The notes beneath the pieces were generated by a model. The model was not told where the DNA came from. It worked only from the letters and a program-made list of their open reading frames with translations, and did no database searches. A program made the position numbers and the translations under genes. 64,000 nt of DNA, from NCBI GenBank assembly GCA_030583665.1, contig CP129469.1, positions 310,001 through 374,000 of the forward strand. Reading direction: 5' to 3'. This DNA is from Candidatus Jettenia sp. AMX2 (GTDB taxonomy: Bacteria; Planctomycetota; Brocadiia; Brocadiales; Brocadiaceae). Below, in pieces: positions 38,571 to 47,086 of this stretch; the first letter of the stretch is position 1; every line of letters begins with the position of its first letter.

Positions 38571-39443
38571 ATGCAAGAAGATATCGATAAATACCTCTCG
38601 TATATTACGTACGATAAGAATTTTTCCTCACAAACCCTGCGTGCATATCAGAACGATCTCGGCCAATACCGTTTATTTCTGATGAAGGAAGGATTGGGTA
38701 ATCCCGGAGAAGTTAATCGCTTATTATTAAGAAAATACCTTGCCTTTCTGAAGCAACAAAACTATTCAAAAACTACCATTGCAAGGAAAATGGTGTCAAT
38801 ACGGTCGTTTTATAAATTTCTCTGCCGTGAAGGCATTCTGGAATGCAATCCCGTTGAAAATATCAGAACGCCAAAAATGGTTAGGAAACTTCCTGAATTC
38901 ATGAACGTCAATGATGCCGGGATACTTTTAAACCAGCCGGATTTGAATTCACTGTTAAGCATCCGCGACAAGGCGATTATGGAAACCCTCTATAGTACGG
39001 GTATAAGAGTAAGCGAACTAGCCGGAATAAACAGTGCTGATATAGACTTCCTGAATGAAGTTGTTAAGGTGAGAGGAAAAGGGAAAAAAGAACGTCTTGT
39101 ACCTATTGGAAATTATGCTATACAGGCGATACAATTATACTTAGAGAGAAGAGGGAACAGTGAAAACCATGCTCTGTTTTTAAATAAACGGGGAGGGCGC
39201 CTTACAGAACGAAGTGTGGCAAGAATGTTGGAAAAATATGTAAAGAAGTCAGGTATGAATAAAAAGATTTCTCCCCATACATTCCGGCACAGTTTTGCGA
39301 CTCACCTGTTAGACCGTGGTGCAGACCTGCGGTCCGTACAGGAACTCCTTGGACATGCCAACCTTTCCACAACCCAAATTTACACCCATATAACTACAGA
39401 GCGATTAAAGCAGGTATACGACAAAACCCATCCCAGGGCATAA
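38571..39443 (+). CDS. xerC: Tyrosine recombinase XerC/XerD
   Basis: This 290-residue recombinase resolves chromosome dimers at dif. The N-terminal SAM-like core-binding domain (LRAYQNDLGQYRLFL, SIRSFYKFLCREG) precedes the catalytic domain. The active-site residues are the arginine in STGIRVSELAG, the lysine region GKGKKERLVPIG, HTFRHSFATHLLDRGADL (His-x-x-Arg), LLGHANLSTTQIYTH (His and the nucleophile Tyr). Length and motifs fit housekeeping Xer proteins; XerC versus XerD cannot be decided. No integron or phage genes are adjacent. Confidence 0.9.
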   Translation: MQEDIDKYLSYITYDKNFSSQTLRAYQNDLGQYRLFLMKEGLGNPGEVNRLLLRKYLAFLKQQNYSKTTIARKMVSIRSFYKFLCREGILECNPVENIRTPKMVRKLPEFMNVNDAGILLNQPDLNSLLSIRDKAIMETLYSTGIRVSELAGINSADIDFLNEVVKVRGKGKKERLVPIGNYAIQAIQLYLERRGNSENHALFLNKRGGRLTERSVARMLEKYVKKSGMNKKISPHTFRHSFATHLLDRGADLRSVQELLGHANLSTTQIYTHITTERLKQVYDKTHPRA

Positions 39444-39986
39444 GCTGCGTATTGTAAAGAATCAAGTCCTCATAAAACCTCGTGTATCTATTCAGGTTCA
39501 AGGTATAATTTCATCCTGAAATCTCTATTGCATAATGGAATATTTTTGTCAATACAGAAAATCTTGCATCTGGGAAATTAAATAAAAACCGGAAAATATT
39601 ATTTCCTGGGTAACATATTGATTTTATACCACTTAGATAATAATTAGCGGGCAGTGTTTGTTTTTATATAAAGTTGGTATATTTTTCGTTACGTTATGCA
39701 GTGCAGAGAAAAATGTTAATAAATGCAATTATTAAGTTTCGGTAATTTGCTTATAGAGGCTTTGCCAGTACGATGTTTGCATATCAGAATGGCGCTGGCA
39801 CTGTCAAAAAGAAAACGGTGTACGGAGATGTTCAGAAAAAAGACGAGAACTGTTGAAGGCAGGAAGATTATTGATGTTAAGTTTGAGGTCGAAAAAAATG
39901 ATAAAGATACTGAAAGAAAGATGGTGGGCTATTTAACCCGTTTAACGGATTTTATTAATAGGTCTTCAAATAGGGAGAGAGGAAAA
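39444..39986 (+). other. Gap before the HPP transporter; possible N-terminal extension
   Basis: From an ATG at 39723 a frame runs without stop into the HPP gene and would add 88 mostly charged residues (for example FEVEKNDKDTERKMVGYL). It has no ribosome binding site at that ATG, whereas 39987 has one. The extension could be a real cytoplasmic tail or leader sequence. I see no RNA gene or repeat in the first 280 bases. Confidence 0.4.
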
Positions 39987-40523
39987 ATGCCGCTACTTGG
40001 TGAAATAAATAAAGTATGTGAGTATGTAAAAAAGTTGCCTAGGTCACCACAACCTGCAATTCCACAAAGGGAGGTTTGGCTCTCATTATGGGGGGCGTTT
40101 ATAGGTGTGGGATTTACAGCATTGCTTGCTTATCTATGGAAATGTCCGATGTTATTAGGGCCGTTTGGGGCAAGCGCAGTATTGATTTATGGCGCATACA
40201 AGGCGCCACTTGCACAGCCAAGGAACGTTCTTCTGGGACATTTTCTAGCGGCATGTATAGGTATTGTTGTGTATGATTTCTTCGGTACTTCCTTTTGGTC
40301 TATTGGTCTCGGTGTTGCGCTTGCCCTTGTGCTCATGACGGTAACGTATTCCATCCATCCACCGGCCGGTGCCACCGCATATGTGGCGATTCAGACCGGT
40401 GGCTTGGGTTCCGGGTATATGTATATCCTAAACCCGGTTGTTTTGGGGGCCTTTATTTTGGTTCTAGTCGGTGTTATTTTCAATAAACTTGGAAAGAGAG
40501 ATTATCCTGCACACTGGTGGTAA
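39987..40523 (+). CDS. HPP-family membrane protein (putative nitrite transporter)
   Basis: The 178-residue protein has four to five hydrophobic helices and the family-defining motif SIHPPAGATA. Other conserved parts are LLGPFGASAVLIYG and AQPRNVLLGHFLAA. Plant chloroplast and cyanobacterial HPP proteins have been reported to carry nitrite, so nitrite or another small anion is a reasonable guess. The chosen ATG has GGGAGAGAGG upstream. A sensor-like protein follows after 68 bp and an FNT-family anion channel ends the same cluster, which supports a role in nitrite handling. Function here is inferred. Confidence 0.82.
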   Translation: MPLLGEINKVCEYVKKLPRSPQPAIPQREVWLSLWGAFIGVGFTALLAYLWKCPMLLGPFGASAVLIYGAYKAPLAQPRNVLLGHFLAACIGIVVYDFFGTSFWSIGLGVALALVLMTVTYSIHPPAGATAYVAIQTGGLGSGYMYILNPVVLGAFILVLVGVIFNKLGKRDYPAHWW

Positions 40524-40591
40524 GCTTCTTAATATAAAGGCGTAATATACCTTAAACCTCAGGGGTAAAATTTTATTCACGGAGAAAACTA

Positions 40592-42880
40592 ATGTATATT
40601 TCGATTAAAAATCGACTCATTTTCCTATTAATTGCATTTACCCTCTTGCCGTTTGTCTTGCTCAGGGTTATTGCTTATCCCCGTGTGCAATCTGATCTGC
40701 GGGAAGTCATTATCCGAAACCTTGATGGTATAGGACATAAGCAGGCAGAATTGGTATCTAATTGGGTCCATGAAAGAATGATGAATGTTCGTGCCATTGC
40801 CATGAATCCTTTTATGGCAAAAGGTGCAGCCGTTACAAGTGAAGACAAGGATTATACCGATATCGTTCAATTTCTTGAAGTAGTAAAGAATGAGTTTGGG
40901 TATAAGGGGATCCTGGTTAGTAACGAAAAAGGTATAATAACAGTTGCTACGGAAGGGGAAAGGACGGGTAATGATATTTCGGGAACAGATTATTTTGAGG
41001 AAGCACTCAAAGGAAAAACTTATGTATCAGGTATTATTCCCTCTGAAATCCCGCTCATCAACGAATATGGGGAAAAGGAACTAGGACTGCCAACGATGTT
41101 CGTCTCGTCTCCGTTACGGGACAGTGAGGGTTATATAACAGGTATTGTTGCGTTAAGGATTGATGCAACGAGACTGAACGATTTGATGCTGAGCCTGAAT
41201 TTGGGCAGAACTGGGGAGACCTATCTGGTAAGTAAAGAAGGTTACATGCTAACTGAGTCCAGATTTGCAGGTCATCTGAGGGAAATGGGTTTAATAAAAA
41301 AGAGGTGTGCCCTGGAGTTGAAGCTGGTGAATCAGGAAACGGGGAAATTAACGACTGGTGTTCTGCAATGCATTTCCGGTGTCAATGGTTTTGATGCGGA
41401 AGGATATAAAGATTATAGCGGGGTGACTGTTCTGGGCGTATGGAGATGGTTGCCTGAGTTCAATTGGGGGATCATAACAGAGATTGATAAGGATGAAGGC
41501 TATGGGGCGGTTTATAATCTTAATTACATAGTGACTGCTGTGCTACTTATACTTGCATTTCCTTTTGTGCTTGTGGCGTATCTTGTCGGCAAAAAACTTT
41601 CAACGCCTATTCTCGAACTCACAGAAGTAACAAGGAAGATGTCGTCGGGAGATCTATCACAGCGGGTAACTATTCAAAGAGAAGACGAGATTGGAGAACT
41701 GGCGAATTCCTTCAATGCTATGGCAAGGTCCCTTGATGAGAAAACGAAGGAGATCATAACATCTGAGAAAAGATACCGGGAGATATTTAATTCAATCAAG
41801 GAGGGTGTTTACCAGTCAGAACCTGGAGTGGATGGAGTATTTACCTTCATTAACCAGGCAGGGGCAGAGATCCTGGGCTATGATTCGCCGGAAGAGGTGA
41901 TAGGGATGAAGGTGAAGAATATGTATGTAGATACGGAAGACCGGAGCAGGCTCTGTGAAAAACTGGAAAAAGAGGGTGTTTGGAAGGAATTTGTATCTCT
42001 GTGTAAGAGGAAAAACGGAGAGAGCTTCTATGCAGAGCGTACGAGTAGTATTCTCAAGGATGAGCAGGGAAAAACCATTGCAATCTATGGGGTATTCAGA
42101 GATATTTCGGAAAGGAAAAAGGCTGAGGCAGAGATTATAGAATCAGAGAGACGATATCGGCTACTCTTTGATTCACTCAGGGAAGGGGTTTATCAATCAG
42201 AGCCAACGGTAGATGGGGTATTTCTGTGGGTGAATCAGGCCGGGGCAGAAATCCTTGGATATTCGTCGCCCGGTGAAGTGATCGGAACACCGGTAAAGGA
42301 TATGTATGTTAACCCGGAAGACCGTAAAGCAGTGGTGGAGAAGCTCCTGAGGGATGGGGTATGGAAGGAGTTCTCCTCGCTTTGTAAGAGGAAAAACGGA
42401 GAACAATTTTATATGGAACGCACATCAAGCCTTTCAAGGGATGACAGAGGCAACCCTGTGCGGATCGATGGAATATTCAGGGACATTACGGCGCGAAAGA
42501 AATTAGAAATGGAGTTAAAAGAATCGGAAAGGCATCACAGGGAATTACTGAATACATTAAAGGAGGGCATATATCAGTGTGAGCCTACAGAAGACGGGGT
42601 ATTTACTTGGATTAATCGGGCAGGAGCGGAGATACTTGGCTACAGCTCACCTTCAGAAGTAATTGGAACACGGGTAAAGGATATATATGTAAATCCTGAT
42701 GACCGCAGAGAATTGCTCGAAAAACTGGAGAAGGAGGGAGTGTGGAAAGATTTTACCTCGTATTGTAAAAGGAAAAACGGGGAACGGTTTATTTCTGAAA
42801 GAACCTGTAATCTTGTACGTGATGAAAATGGTAAGCCGGTACGAATTGAGGGCATATTCAGAGATATAACAGAAGAGTAA
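40592..42880 (+). CDS. dCache-HAMP-PASx3 membrane sensor without output domain
   Basis: The 762-residue protein starts with a membrane helix (residues 8-28) and an extracytoplasmic double-Cache domain (about 35-305; signature RTGETYLVSKEGYMLTESR). A second helix (about 312-332) and a HAMP domain (LSTPILELTEVTRKMSSGDL onwards) follow. Three nearly identical PAS domains of about 124 residues fill 391-762. The protein ends right after the third PAS (GIFRDITEE), so there is no histidine kinase, GGDEF, EAL or methyl-accepting domain. It must signal through a partner. It lies between the HPP and FNT transporter genes, so nitrite or a related anion is a candidate ligand. Start has a GGAG site. Confidence 0.88.
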   Translation: MYISIKNRLIFLLIAFTLLPFVLLRVIAYPRVQSDLREVIIRNLDGIGHKQAELVSNWVHERMMNVRAIAMNPFMAKGAAVTSEDKDYTDIVQFLEVVKNEFGYKGILVSNEKGIITVATEGERTGNDISGTDYFEEALKGKTYVSGIIPSEIPLINEYGEKELGLPTMFVSSPLRDSEGYITGIVALRIDATRLNDLMLSLNLGRTGETYLVSKEGYMLTESRFAGHLREMGLIKKRCALELKLVNQETGKLTTGVLQCISGVNGFDAEGYKDYSGVTVLGVWRWLPEFNWGIITEIDKDEGYGAVYNLNYIVTAVLLILAFPFVLVAYLVGKKLSTPILELTEVTRKMSSGDLSQRVTIQREDEIGELANSFNAMARSLDEKTKEIITSEKRYREIFNSIKEGVYQSEPGVDGVFTFINQAGAEILGYDSPEEVIGMKVKNMYVDTEDRSRLCEKLEKEGVWKEFVSLCKRKNGESFYAERTSSILKDEQGKTIAIYGVFRDISERKKAEAEIIESERRYRLLFDSLREGVYQSEPTVDGVFLWVNQAGAEILGYSSPGEVIGTPVKDMYVNPEDRKAVVEKLLRDGVWKEFSSLCKRKNGEQFYMERTSSLSRDDRGNPVRIDGIFRDITARKKLEMELKESERHHRELLNTLKEGIYQCEPTEDGVFTWINRAGAEILGYSSPSEVIGTRVKDIYVNPDDRRELLEKLEKEGVWKDFTSYCKRKNGERFISERTCNLVRDENGKPVRIEGIFRDITEE
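41762..42877 (+). repeat. Threefold internal repeat encoding PAS domains
   Basis: Three in-tandem units of about 372 bp begin near 41762, 42134 and 42506. Each encodes the same landmarks: EGVYQ or EGIYQ, QAGAEILGY or RAGAEILGY, EVIG, GVWK, CKRKNGE and FRDI. The similarity suggests recent duplication within the sensor gene. Such long direct repeats could recombine and change the PAS number. Confidence 0.85.
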
Positions 42881-42926
42881 AGGTTTTATTTAACAATAAA
42901 GTACCTTGAACCGGGAGTAGAAAAAT

Positions 42927-43460
42927 ATGGCAAATGAAACCATGAAGGGGTTATCAGTTAACGCAAAGACCCTTATTGTGATATTGCTTTTTGTGAATGT
43001 TGGTTTTGCATCGAAGATGCTTAATAAATACTACAAAATGAAAGAAACAGGTTATACGAGGGAGCAGACATTCCATGAACAACTCGAACAAAGAGTGATG
43101 AAGGCCTTTGGTTCGATGGAAGAATTGAATAAGGTGGTGAGTGATATTACAAGGCAGAAGGAAGATGCGGAAAAGCTTGCTGAATCTTTCAGAGAGCAGG
43201 GGAATCAATTAAGACTTGCTAACAGGAAACTGGAAGATGCAAAGGCTACATTGGAGGAGGAGAAGGCCCGTCTGCAAAAAGAGATATGGGAAAGGGAAGA
43301 TTCTTTGTCACTTGCAAAAAAAACTTTAAGTATTAAGGATGCTACAATCCAGGAATTAACAGCGAAATTGGAAGAATTCGAAAAAGAGAATGCTGCACTT
43401 AAGAAATTGCTTGAAGAACAAACGGGGTTGCAGAAGGAATGGGAGATCCCAGGGCAATAA
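42927..43460 (+). CDS. Membrane-anchored coiled-coil protein
   Basis: The 177-residue protein has one N-terminal membrane segment (residues 14-31, KTLIVILLFVNVGFAS) and then an almost continuous heptad-rich coiled coil from about residue 55 to 170, full of Glu, Lys and Leu (LEDAKATLEEEKARLQKEI and onward). No enzymatic domain is visible and I cannot name a family. It lies 46 bp after the PAS sensor and 43 bp before a pseudo-receiver, all on the same strand. It may couple the sensor to the partner proteins or act as a scaffold for the channel. Confidence 0.75.
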   Translation: MANETMKGLSVNAKTLIVILLFVNVGFASKMLNKYYKMKETGYTREQTFHEQLEQRVMKAFGSMEELNKVVSDITRQKEDAEKLAESFREQGNQLRLANRKLEDAKATLEEEKARLQKEIWEREDSLSLAKKTLSIKDATIQELTAKLEEFEKENAALKKLLEEQTGLQKEWEIPGQ

Positions 43461-43503
43461 GCAGGATACTATTTATTTCATAAATAGAGTATGAAAGATT
43501 TTT

Positions 43504-43935
43504 ATGCCAAGGGTCTTAATTATAGAAGAGCAGGAGAAATTACGAAGATTACTGGTGAATATCTTCAAGCAGGAGGGATTTGGTATATGTGAAGGAATTA
43601 TAGGGAAGAGGGCAAACGAGCTGCTTGAAAAAAATCCATATGATCTCATTATTGTCGGTCTTTCCGGAAAGCCTGCTGAAGGTTGTGAGATCGTGAGGTC
43701 GATAAAGGTTTCCGGCAGTTTGGCAGAAGTTGTTGTGATAGTCCCAAAAAGCGGTTACGACATGGATCAGGTGGTTCGTTGCGGTATCTATGATTATCTT
43801 ATAAAGCCCTTTCTCCAAAAAGACTTAATTGAAATAGGGAAAAAGGCACTTGAAAAAAAACAACTGGCTGACAAGGTAAGAAGTTTGGAACAGATGATGG
43901 ATATGGACAGAGGTAATTTGAAAAGGAAGATGTAA
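43504..43935 (+). CDS. Pseudo-receiver (response-regulator-like) protein
   Basis: The 143-residue single domain has the CheY-like fold (start VLIIEEQEKLRRLLVNIF, end YDYLIKPFLQKDLIEIG). The phospho-acceptor aspartate is missing: the position reads DLIIVGLSGKP instead of the usual DLIxxDxxMP. The conserved Thr/Ser after the fourth strand also appears replaced (VVIVPKSG), while the lysine in LIKPF remains. There is no output domain; a short C-terminal helix follows. It is probably a phosphorylation-independent adaptor working with the sensor and coiled-coil protein. Confidence 0.8.
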   Translation: MPRVLIIEEQEKLRRLLVNIFKQEGFGICEGIIGKRANELLEKNPYDLIIVGLSGKPAEGCEIVRSIKVSGSLAEVVVIVPKSGYDMDQVVRCGIYDYLIKPFLQKDLIEIGKKALEKKQLADKVRSLEQMMDMDRGNLKRKM

Positions 43936-44098
43936 AAAAACATTATTCTGGCAAGGAAAGGGGGTGTATTAAAGAACGTGGCATAAGGATATAAGGGTAA
44001 GGAAAAAAAGAAGGATTGTATCGAAGGGGCGCAAGAAGGGTTGGATGAATATTTAGATTTTACAGAGTGAATATAACAATTTTTTAGGAGAACAGTTC

Positions 44099-45016
44099 AT
44101 GTTATATACCGCAAACGTTGATGCAATTGCAGCGGTGTCTCTCAAAAAGGCCACCGCATTGAAACATAGTTTGACAGGATTTTTGACGCTATCTGTATTA
44201 GCCGGTTTTTATGTCGGATTCGGTGTTATTCTTGCAATGATTTGTGCGGCTCCTGTTGCAGCACTCAATCCCGGTATTGGGAAAATAATTGCTGGTGCAA
44301 CCTTTGGTATAGCTTTGTCGCTGGTAATTGTTGCCGGATGCGAGCTGTTTACCGGATATAATTTGTTGATCATGAAAGGTGGGTTCAGAGGTACTGTAAC
44401 CATAGGTGATGCTATGTTAGGCTGGTTCTGGACCTATCTGGGGAATCTTGGGGGATCAATGATTTTTGGGCTTATGATTATAATGACAGGCATCTTTGCT
44501 GCTGATCCATGGCGGACCTTTCTCTTAAACGTTGCTACTTATAAATGTAATGCGCCATGGTGGGAATTATTCTTCAGGGGTATTTTTTGTAACTGGCTGG
44601 TGTGTTTAGCGATATGGAGTAGTTTTAGATGTGGAGGTAACAATTCTGCTACACTCATTATGATTTGGTGGTGTCTCTTTGCTTTCATTACAACCGGTAT
44701 GGAACACAGCATAGCAAATATGACAATATTAACCATTGCAAACCTGCTGCCTGGTGCTGCACCCGCGGTTACCTGGGGGAAGATGTTTGGTTGGAATCTC
44801 GTTCCTGTTACCTTGGGGAATATTGTAGGGGGGACATTTTTTGTGACGTTCCTCTACTGGTTTGCTACATATATGGATGAAAGGGGTGCAAGGAAGCTTG
44901 AGGCTTTAAGGGCAGCCGGTGTGACCGATGAAACCAGGGGTTACAGGGTTCCGAGCGGGGAGCTTAAACAGGAAGAGATTAAAGATGTTAGGGTGAAGAT
45001 GAAAGAGAAAGAGTAA
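44099..45016 (+). CDS. Formate/nitrite channel of the FNT family (FocA/NirC)
   Basis: FNT proteins are pentameric channels for formate, nitrite or hydrosulfide. The 305-residue protein has six hydrophobic helices and the signatures AGFYVGFGVIL, IIAGATFGIALSLVIVAGCELFTG, YLGNLGGSMIFG, FCNWLVCLAIW and GMEHSIANM, with the central histidine that gates or protonates the anion in FocA. A hydrophilic C-terminal tail of about 40 residues is longer than usual. It ends the cluster that begins with the HPP gene, after a 163-bp gap, and is followed by a strong terminator. Nitrite is the likely substrate in an anammox-type organism; this is inferred. Confidence 0.9.
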   Translation: MLYTANVDAIAAVSLKKATALKHSLTGFLTLSVLAGFYVGFGVILAMICAAPVAALNPGIGKIIAGATFGIALSLVIVAGCELFTGYNLLIMKGGFRGTVTIGDAMLGWFWTYLGNLGGSMIFGLMIIMTGIFAADPWRTFLLNVATYKCNAPWWELFFRGIFCNWLVCLAIWSSFRCGGNNSATLIMIWWCLFAFITTGMEHSIANMTILTIANLLPGAAPAVTWGKMFGWNLVPVTLGNIVGGTFFVTFLYWFATYMDERGARKLEALRAAGVTDETRGYRVPSGELKQEEIKDVRVKMKEKE

Positions 45017-45094
45017 CTTGGCAGATATGTGTGTTTGAATCTGATCAGCAACGGTAGTAGTTGTATGTAAGAGGTAAAGTTTTTGAACCAAAGA

Positions 45095-45125
45095 GGGCCG
45101 GTTAAATTAAAACCGGCCTTTTTTG
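45095..45125 (+). terminator. Intrinsic terminator after the FNT gene
   Basis: GGCCGGTT (45096-45103) and AACCGGCC (45111-45118) form an 8-bp GC-rich stem with a 7-nt loop, followed by six T. It lies about 80 bp after the FNT stop and marks the end of the transporter/sensor cluster. Confidence 0.9.
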
Positions 45126-45223
45126 ATTACTGAAAGAATTTGGCAATATAGATGGGATGGAGAAGATAGCATTTCGGTTTATGCACAGCGAAGTAGTATG
45201 ATTGTGTAAGATTTGATATGATT

Positions 45224-46387
45224 TTACCAGTTATCCCGAGATGGACCTCTATGGACGGGCGCATCTCCTATTGCATAGAGTTTTCCATCATTGGAGCCAA
45301 TGTACAAAGTGCCATCGGCATCAATGCAGGGTGATGATTCTATTGCATCGCCTGTTTCAAAGACCCACTTGAGATTTCCTTGAGAACTGAGCGCATAGAT
45401 ATTTTTGTCTCTGGAACCAAAGTAGATGGTGTCGTCTGCCCCGATAGCCGGAGATGAATGAATAGATGCCCCTGTCTCAAAGCCCCATCGTAATTTCCCG
45501 TCAGAGGCAAGGGCATAGAGATTATTATCTCCTGAGCCAAAATAGATATTCCCCTGGCTGTCTATGGCTGCGGAAGAGTCGATATCATATTGGGTATCAA
45601 ATGTCCATTCAACACGTCCATCAGGACGAAAAACATAGAATTTTGCATCCTCAGAACCGATGCAGATATTTCCAGAAGGGGTTATCAGTGGAGATGCATC
45701 CAAAAGATACCGTGTTCCAAAACTCCATATTGCCTTACCATTTGGTTCCATGTTGAAAAGAAAATAATCTCCTGAACCGAAGTAAATTCTGCCATTTGGT
45801 GCAATGGCCGGAGATGATACGATATGATCAGCAGTTTTTTGGGTCCATTTCAGGTTGCCATTTGAGGTAATAGCGTGCAATTTTTTATCCCAGGATCCAA
45901 CGTAGATTGTACCGTCAGGCCCGATAGCAGGGGAAGAAATGATACCTCCTTCGGTTTTATACTTCCAGAGAATACTGCTGTCCGGGTTTAAAGCATAGAG
46001 ATGGCTATCCCACGATCCAAAAAGGATCGTGCCGTCTTTTCTGATAGCAGGCGAAGACTCAACTTCTCCTTCTGTTTTAAAGAACCATTTCAGTTCACCA
46101 TCTCTCGTAAGGGCATAAAGTTTTTTATCTTTTGACCCGAAATAGATTGTTCCGTTATCTCCGATAACCGGAGATGATGTTATTGCTCCTCCAGTCTGAA
46201 ATGCCCATTTGAGAACGGGTTTTTGAACGCTCATGTAAGGACTTTTTCCTGTACGCTGCAAATCGTGCCTGAACAGAGGCCATGGGGTATCGGCAAGCTG
46301 AGCGTAAAGTATTGCTGATGATATGATGTGAGGAATGAGAAGTAAAGATATTAACAAAGCAAAAAGCCCAGCATATTTTTTTATCAT
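45224..46387 (-). CDS. Exported PQQ-like beta-propeller protein
   Basis: The 387-residue protein has an N-terminal signal or anchor (LFALLISLLLIPHIISSAILY). Eight repeats of about 40 residues follow, each with SSPAIxxDGTIYFGSxDxxLYAL-like wording, as in the PQQ/pyrrolo-quinoline propeller fold (examples: IGPDGTIYVGSWDKKLHAI, AIGADDTIYFGSRDKNIYAL). No catalytic residues are seen, so it is probably a binding or scaffold propeller, for instance like BamB. It lies 15 bp after hisB on the same strand and may be read from the his transcript. A paralogue is cut off at the right window edge. Confidence 0.83.
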   Translation of the reverse strand: MIKKYAGLFALLISLLLIPHIISSAILYAQLADTPWPLFRHDLQRTGKSPYMSVQKPVLKWAFQTGGAITSSPVIGDNGTIYFGSKDKKLYALTRDGELKWFFKTEGEVESSPAIRKDGTILFGSWDSHLYALNPDSSILWKYKTEGGIISSPAIGPDGTIYVGSWDKKLHAITSNGNLKWTQKTADHIVSSPAIAPNGRIYFGSGDYFLFNMEPNGKAIWSFGTRYLLDASPLITPSGNICIGSEDAKFYVFRPDGRVEWTFDTQYDIDSSAAIDSQGNIYFGSGDNNLYALASDGKLRWGFETGASIHSSPAIGADDTIYFGSRDKNIYALSSQGNLKWVFETGDAIESSPCIDADGTLYIGSNDGKLYAIGDAPVHRGPSRDNW

Positions 46388-46402
46388 AAAAAATAGTTTC
46401 CT

Positions 46403-46993
46403 TTAAAGTATTCCTTTTGTTGACGGGATATCTTTTATACGCTCATCCTTGCGAACTGCCTCTTCCAGTGCCTTTGCAAGGCCTTTAAAAATAGCTTCGG
46501 CCATGTGATGCGTATTCTTTCCATAGGGGACATTTACATGAATAGTGATACCAGCATGAACGCTTAATGCGTTCAAAAACTCCTCTATAAGTTCTGTATC
46601 AAAATTTCCAACCCTTTCAGCAGGGAATTTTACATTAAATATCAATTCCGGCCTTCCACTGATATCCAATGCGATGTTTGCGAGGGATTCCTGCATGGGT
46701 ACACTAACACTTGAAAAACGCCGGATTCCCTTTTTCTTGCCTAATGCATCTTTTATCCCCTGCCCTAGACATATTCCTACATCCTCTGCGGTATGATGGC
46801 CATCTACGGTAAGGTCTCCGGTTGCCTTGATTATCAAATCAAACAATGCATGTCTTGCAAGTAGATGAAGCATATGATCGAGGAAACCGATGCCTGTGTT
46901 GATCTGGCTATCTCCTTCTCCATCAAGGTTAATTGTTAACTCGATCTGTGTTTCTGTTGTCTTTCTATGAATAGTCGCAGTACGTTTTGTCAT
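46403..46993 (-). CDS. hisB: Imidazoleglycerol-phosphate dehydratase
   Basis: HisB catalyses the sixth step of histidine synthesis with manganese. The 196-residue protein shows FLDHMLHLLARHALFDL, the metal-binding DGHHTAEDVGI, HHMAEAIFKGLAKAL and other family blocks. The ATG at 46993 (MTKRTATI) preceded by GTGGGAAAG is preferred over a GTG five codons upstream. It is the monofunctional form, without the fused phosphatase of enterobacteria. hisC and hisD precede it. Confidence 0.94.
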   Translation of the reverse strand: MTKRTATIHRKTTETQIELTINLDGEGDSQINTGIGFLDHMLHLLARHALFDLIIKATGDLTVDGHHTAEDVGICLGQGIKDALGKKKGIRRFSSVSVPMQESLANIALDISGRPELIFNVKFPAERVGNFDTELIEEFLNALSVHAGITIHVNVPYGKNTHHMAEAIFKGLAKALEEAVRKDERIKDIPSTKGIL

Positions 46994-47086
46994 TGAACTT
47001 TCCCACAATGGTGACGAGTTTAGTCTTTATTTTATGATCTGAACAAATCGTTCGGCTGAGCTCACGGCGAAATCTGCAAAAGCACT

